The notes beneath the pieces are model-generated. The model had not been told where the DNA came from and searched no databases. It saw only the letters and a list, made by a program, of their open reading frames with translations. Of a DNA stretch of 59,912 nucleotides, positions 59,261 through 59,912 are shown piece by piece. How positions within the stretch are numbered: position 1 is the first letter of the stretch; every line of letters starts with the position of its first letter. The position numbers were made by a program, and so were the translations under genes. The stretch is from Candidatus Caldatribacterium sp. Its GTDB lineage: Bacteria > Atribacterota > Atribacteria > Atribacterales > Caldatribacteriaceae. The stretch covers positions 1-59,912 of the forward strand of contig JANXBI010000051.1 of the NCBI GenBank assembly GCA_025060675.1, given 5' to 3'.

Positions 59261-59912
59261 TTACCGATGGGCTTCTCGTTGTTTCTTCTCAATGTACATA
59301 CTTGAAAGCACTGAGAAGAGGATAACGAGACCAAAAACCACGTAGGTCCAGAAGTACGGAATTCGCATGACCACAAGGCCATTCTCAATGACCGAAATGG
59401 TAAGAGCGCCAATGAAGATTCCCATCATGCTTCCGATGCCGCCTCGCAAAGATGTTCCTCCCACAACGCTTGCGACAACAGCTTTCAGCTCCCATCCTTC
59501 TCCAGCTCGGGAGGTAAAGCAAGCAGTACGGGCGATCTGGGCGCAGGCCACAAACCCGCATAACGCCCCCACAATCATGAAACAGATAGTCTTCACAAGA
59601 TCGGTGTTAATTCCCATAGCTCTGGCTGCATCCCGGTTGTCTCCTGTGGCGTAGATCCAGTTTCCGAAACGGTGGTAGTGGAGAAGGATACCGAGGATGA
59701 CGGCAAAGACGATGAAGAAAAAAGCTTGAGCCGGGAGAACACCTCCAATTCGCCCTGTGAAGAAGGGTAAAAAGTATCGGGAAGGGACAGTAGAAACATC
59801 GCACCCTTTTTGTTCCCCTCCAGAGAGAAGAAGAGCAAGGCCTCGCCACAGCATCATCGTTCCAAGGGTAGTAACGAAAGAGGGAATCCGGCCTCGAACA
59901 GTGATGAAGCCG
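59261..59912 (-). CDS. Sugar ABC transporter permease, RbsC type (N-terminus outside window)
   Basis: About 216 codons are visible, running off the right edge. The reading frame from 59911 gives RIPSFVTTLGTMMLWRGLA, the middle signature of RbsC permeases, then YATGDNRDAARAMGI (coupling loop) and VVGGTSLRGGIGS. It belongs to a second CUT2 importer whose other genes lie beyond the window. The first ATG in frame inside the window (59857) is not the true start. Confidence 0.9.
   Translation of the reverse strand, partial: GFITVRGRIPSFVTTLGTMMLWRGLALLLSGGEQKGCDVSTVPSRYFLPFFTGRIGGVLPAQAFFFIVFAVILGILLHYHRFGNWIYATGDNRDAARAMGINTDLVKTICFMIVGALCGFVACAQIARTACFTSRAGEGWELKAVVASVVGGTSLRGGIGSMMGIFIGALTISVIENGLVVMRIPYFWTYVVFGLVILFSVLSSMYIEKKQREAHR

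Noticed and set aside
1..59912. CRISPR arrays, tRNA genes, insertion sequences, phage genes
   Set aside because: No regularly spaced repeats, cloverleaf-like segments, transposase or integrase motifs were seen on either strand.

Overview
The window is a densely coding bacterial chromosome segment of about 60 kb with some 59 protein genes. No gap between genes exceeds 150 bases. I saw no rRNA, tRNA, CRISPR array, insertion sequence or prophage gene. The gene set suggests an anaerobic, probably thermophilic, sugar-fermenting bacterium with an outer membrane. The support is an oxygen-sensitive class III ribonucleotide reductase with NrdR, an LptC-like protein, many sugar ABC transporters and polyol/sugar dehydrogenases, a cupin-type phosphoglucose isomerase, hexulose-6-phosphate synthase and isomerase, and families common in thermophiles and archaea (DUF763, adenosine-specific kinase, DUF1015). 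Atribacterota (Caldatribacterium-like) fits best from general knowledge. No marker gene here proves it; Thermotogota, Dictyoglomota or Synergistota relatives remain possible.

Layout. 1-10.7 kb: a plus-strand operon for a rare sugar or polyol. It holds the end of a GntR regulator, an allulose/tagatose-type 3-epimerase, a CUT2 ABC importer, an SDR, a Gfo/Idh/MocA dehydrogenase, an FGGY kinase, a zinc dehydrogenase, a cupin PGI and an unusual AroE-like protein; a xylulokinase lies convergent to it. 12.2-19.5 kb: a housekeeping operon behind a consensus sigma-70 promoter: rpsU, yqeY, phoH, a PgpH-type HD phosphodiesterase, a fused YbeY-cytidine deaminase, era, recO and an HD-GYP gene. 19.5-27.8 kb: a THEP1-type NTPase, an MBL hydrolase, membrane proteins, a CoA-disulfide/persulfide reductase with rhodanese domain, LptC, and a minus-strand operon DUF72-SDR-cyclase-zwf. 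27.8-34 kb: a zinc dehydrogenase, a SorC regulator, a CUT1 ABC importer and a convergent ribokinase-like gene. 34.1-39.2 kb: a corrinoid-activator-like ferredoxin/ASKHA protein, DUF1015, HPS, PHI and a DeoC-type aldolase.

39.2-42.5 kb: the minus-strand nrdR-nrdD-nrdG operon behind a promoter overlapped by tandem NrdR boxes. 42.6-50.5 kb: CcdA, a ParB-like protein, a Ca2+ P-type ATPase, adenosine-specific kinase, DUF763, nitroreductase, a phosphodiesterase, PhoU and a stand-alone pyruvate-kinase C domain. 50.5-53.7 kb: OsmC, two zinc dehydrogenases and ribulose-phosphate 3-epimerase. 53.8-54.3 kb: a FolT-like ECF S component on the minus strand. 54.4-58.4 kb: a tight four-gene set of vWA protein, PP2C phosphatase, protein kinase with zinc ribbon and a cytoplasmic beta-helix protein. 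The window ends with a DMT transporter and a truncated RbsC-like permease on the minus strand.

The main candidate for an under-described system is the vWA-PP2C-kinase-beta-helix set. Other notable points are the YbeY-Cdd fusion with a changed zinc ligand, the AroE homolog lacking its shikimate-binding Asn inside a sugar operon, a terminator-like hairpin inside the DUF763 coding start, a 17-bp inverted repeat over the rpe stop codon, and the 3' overlap of most convergent gene pairs. All functions are read from sequence motifs and family knowledge; no search was run.
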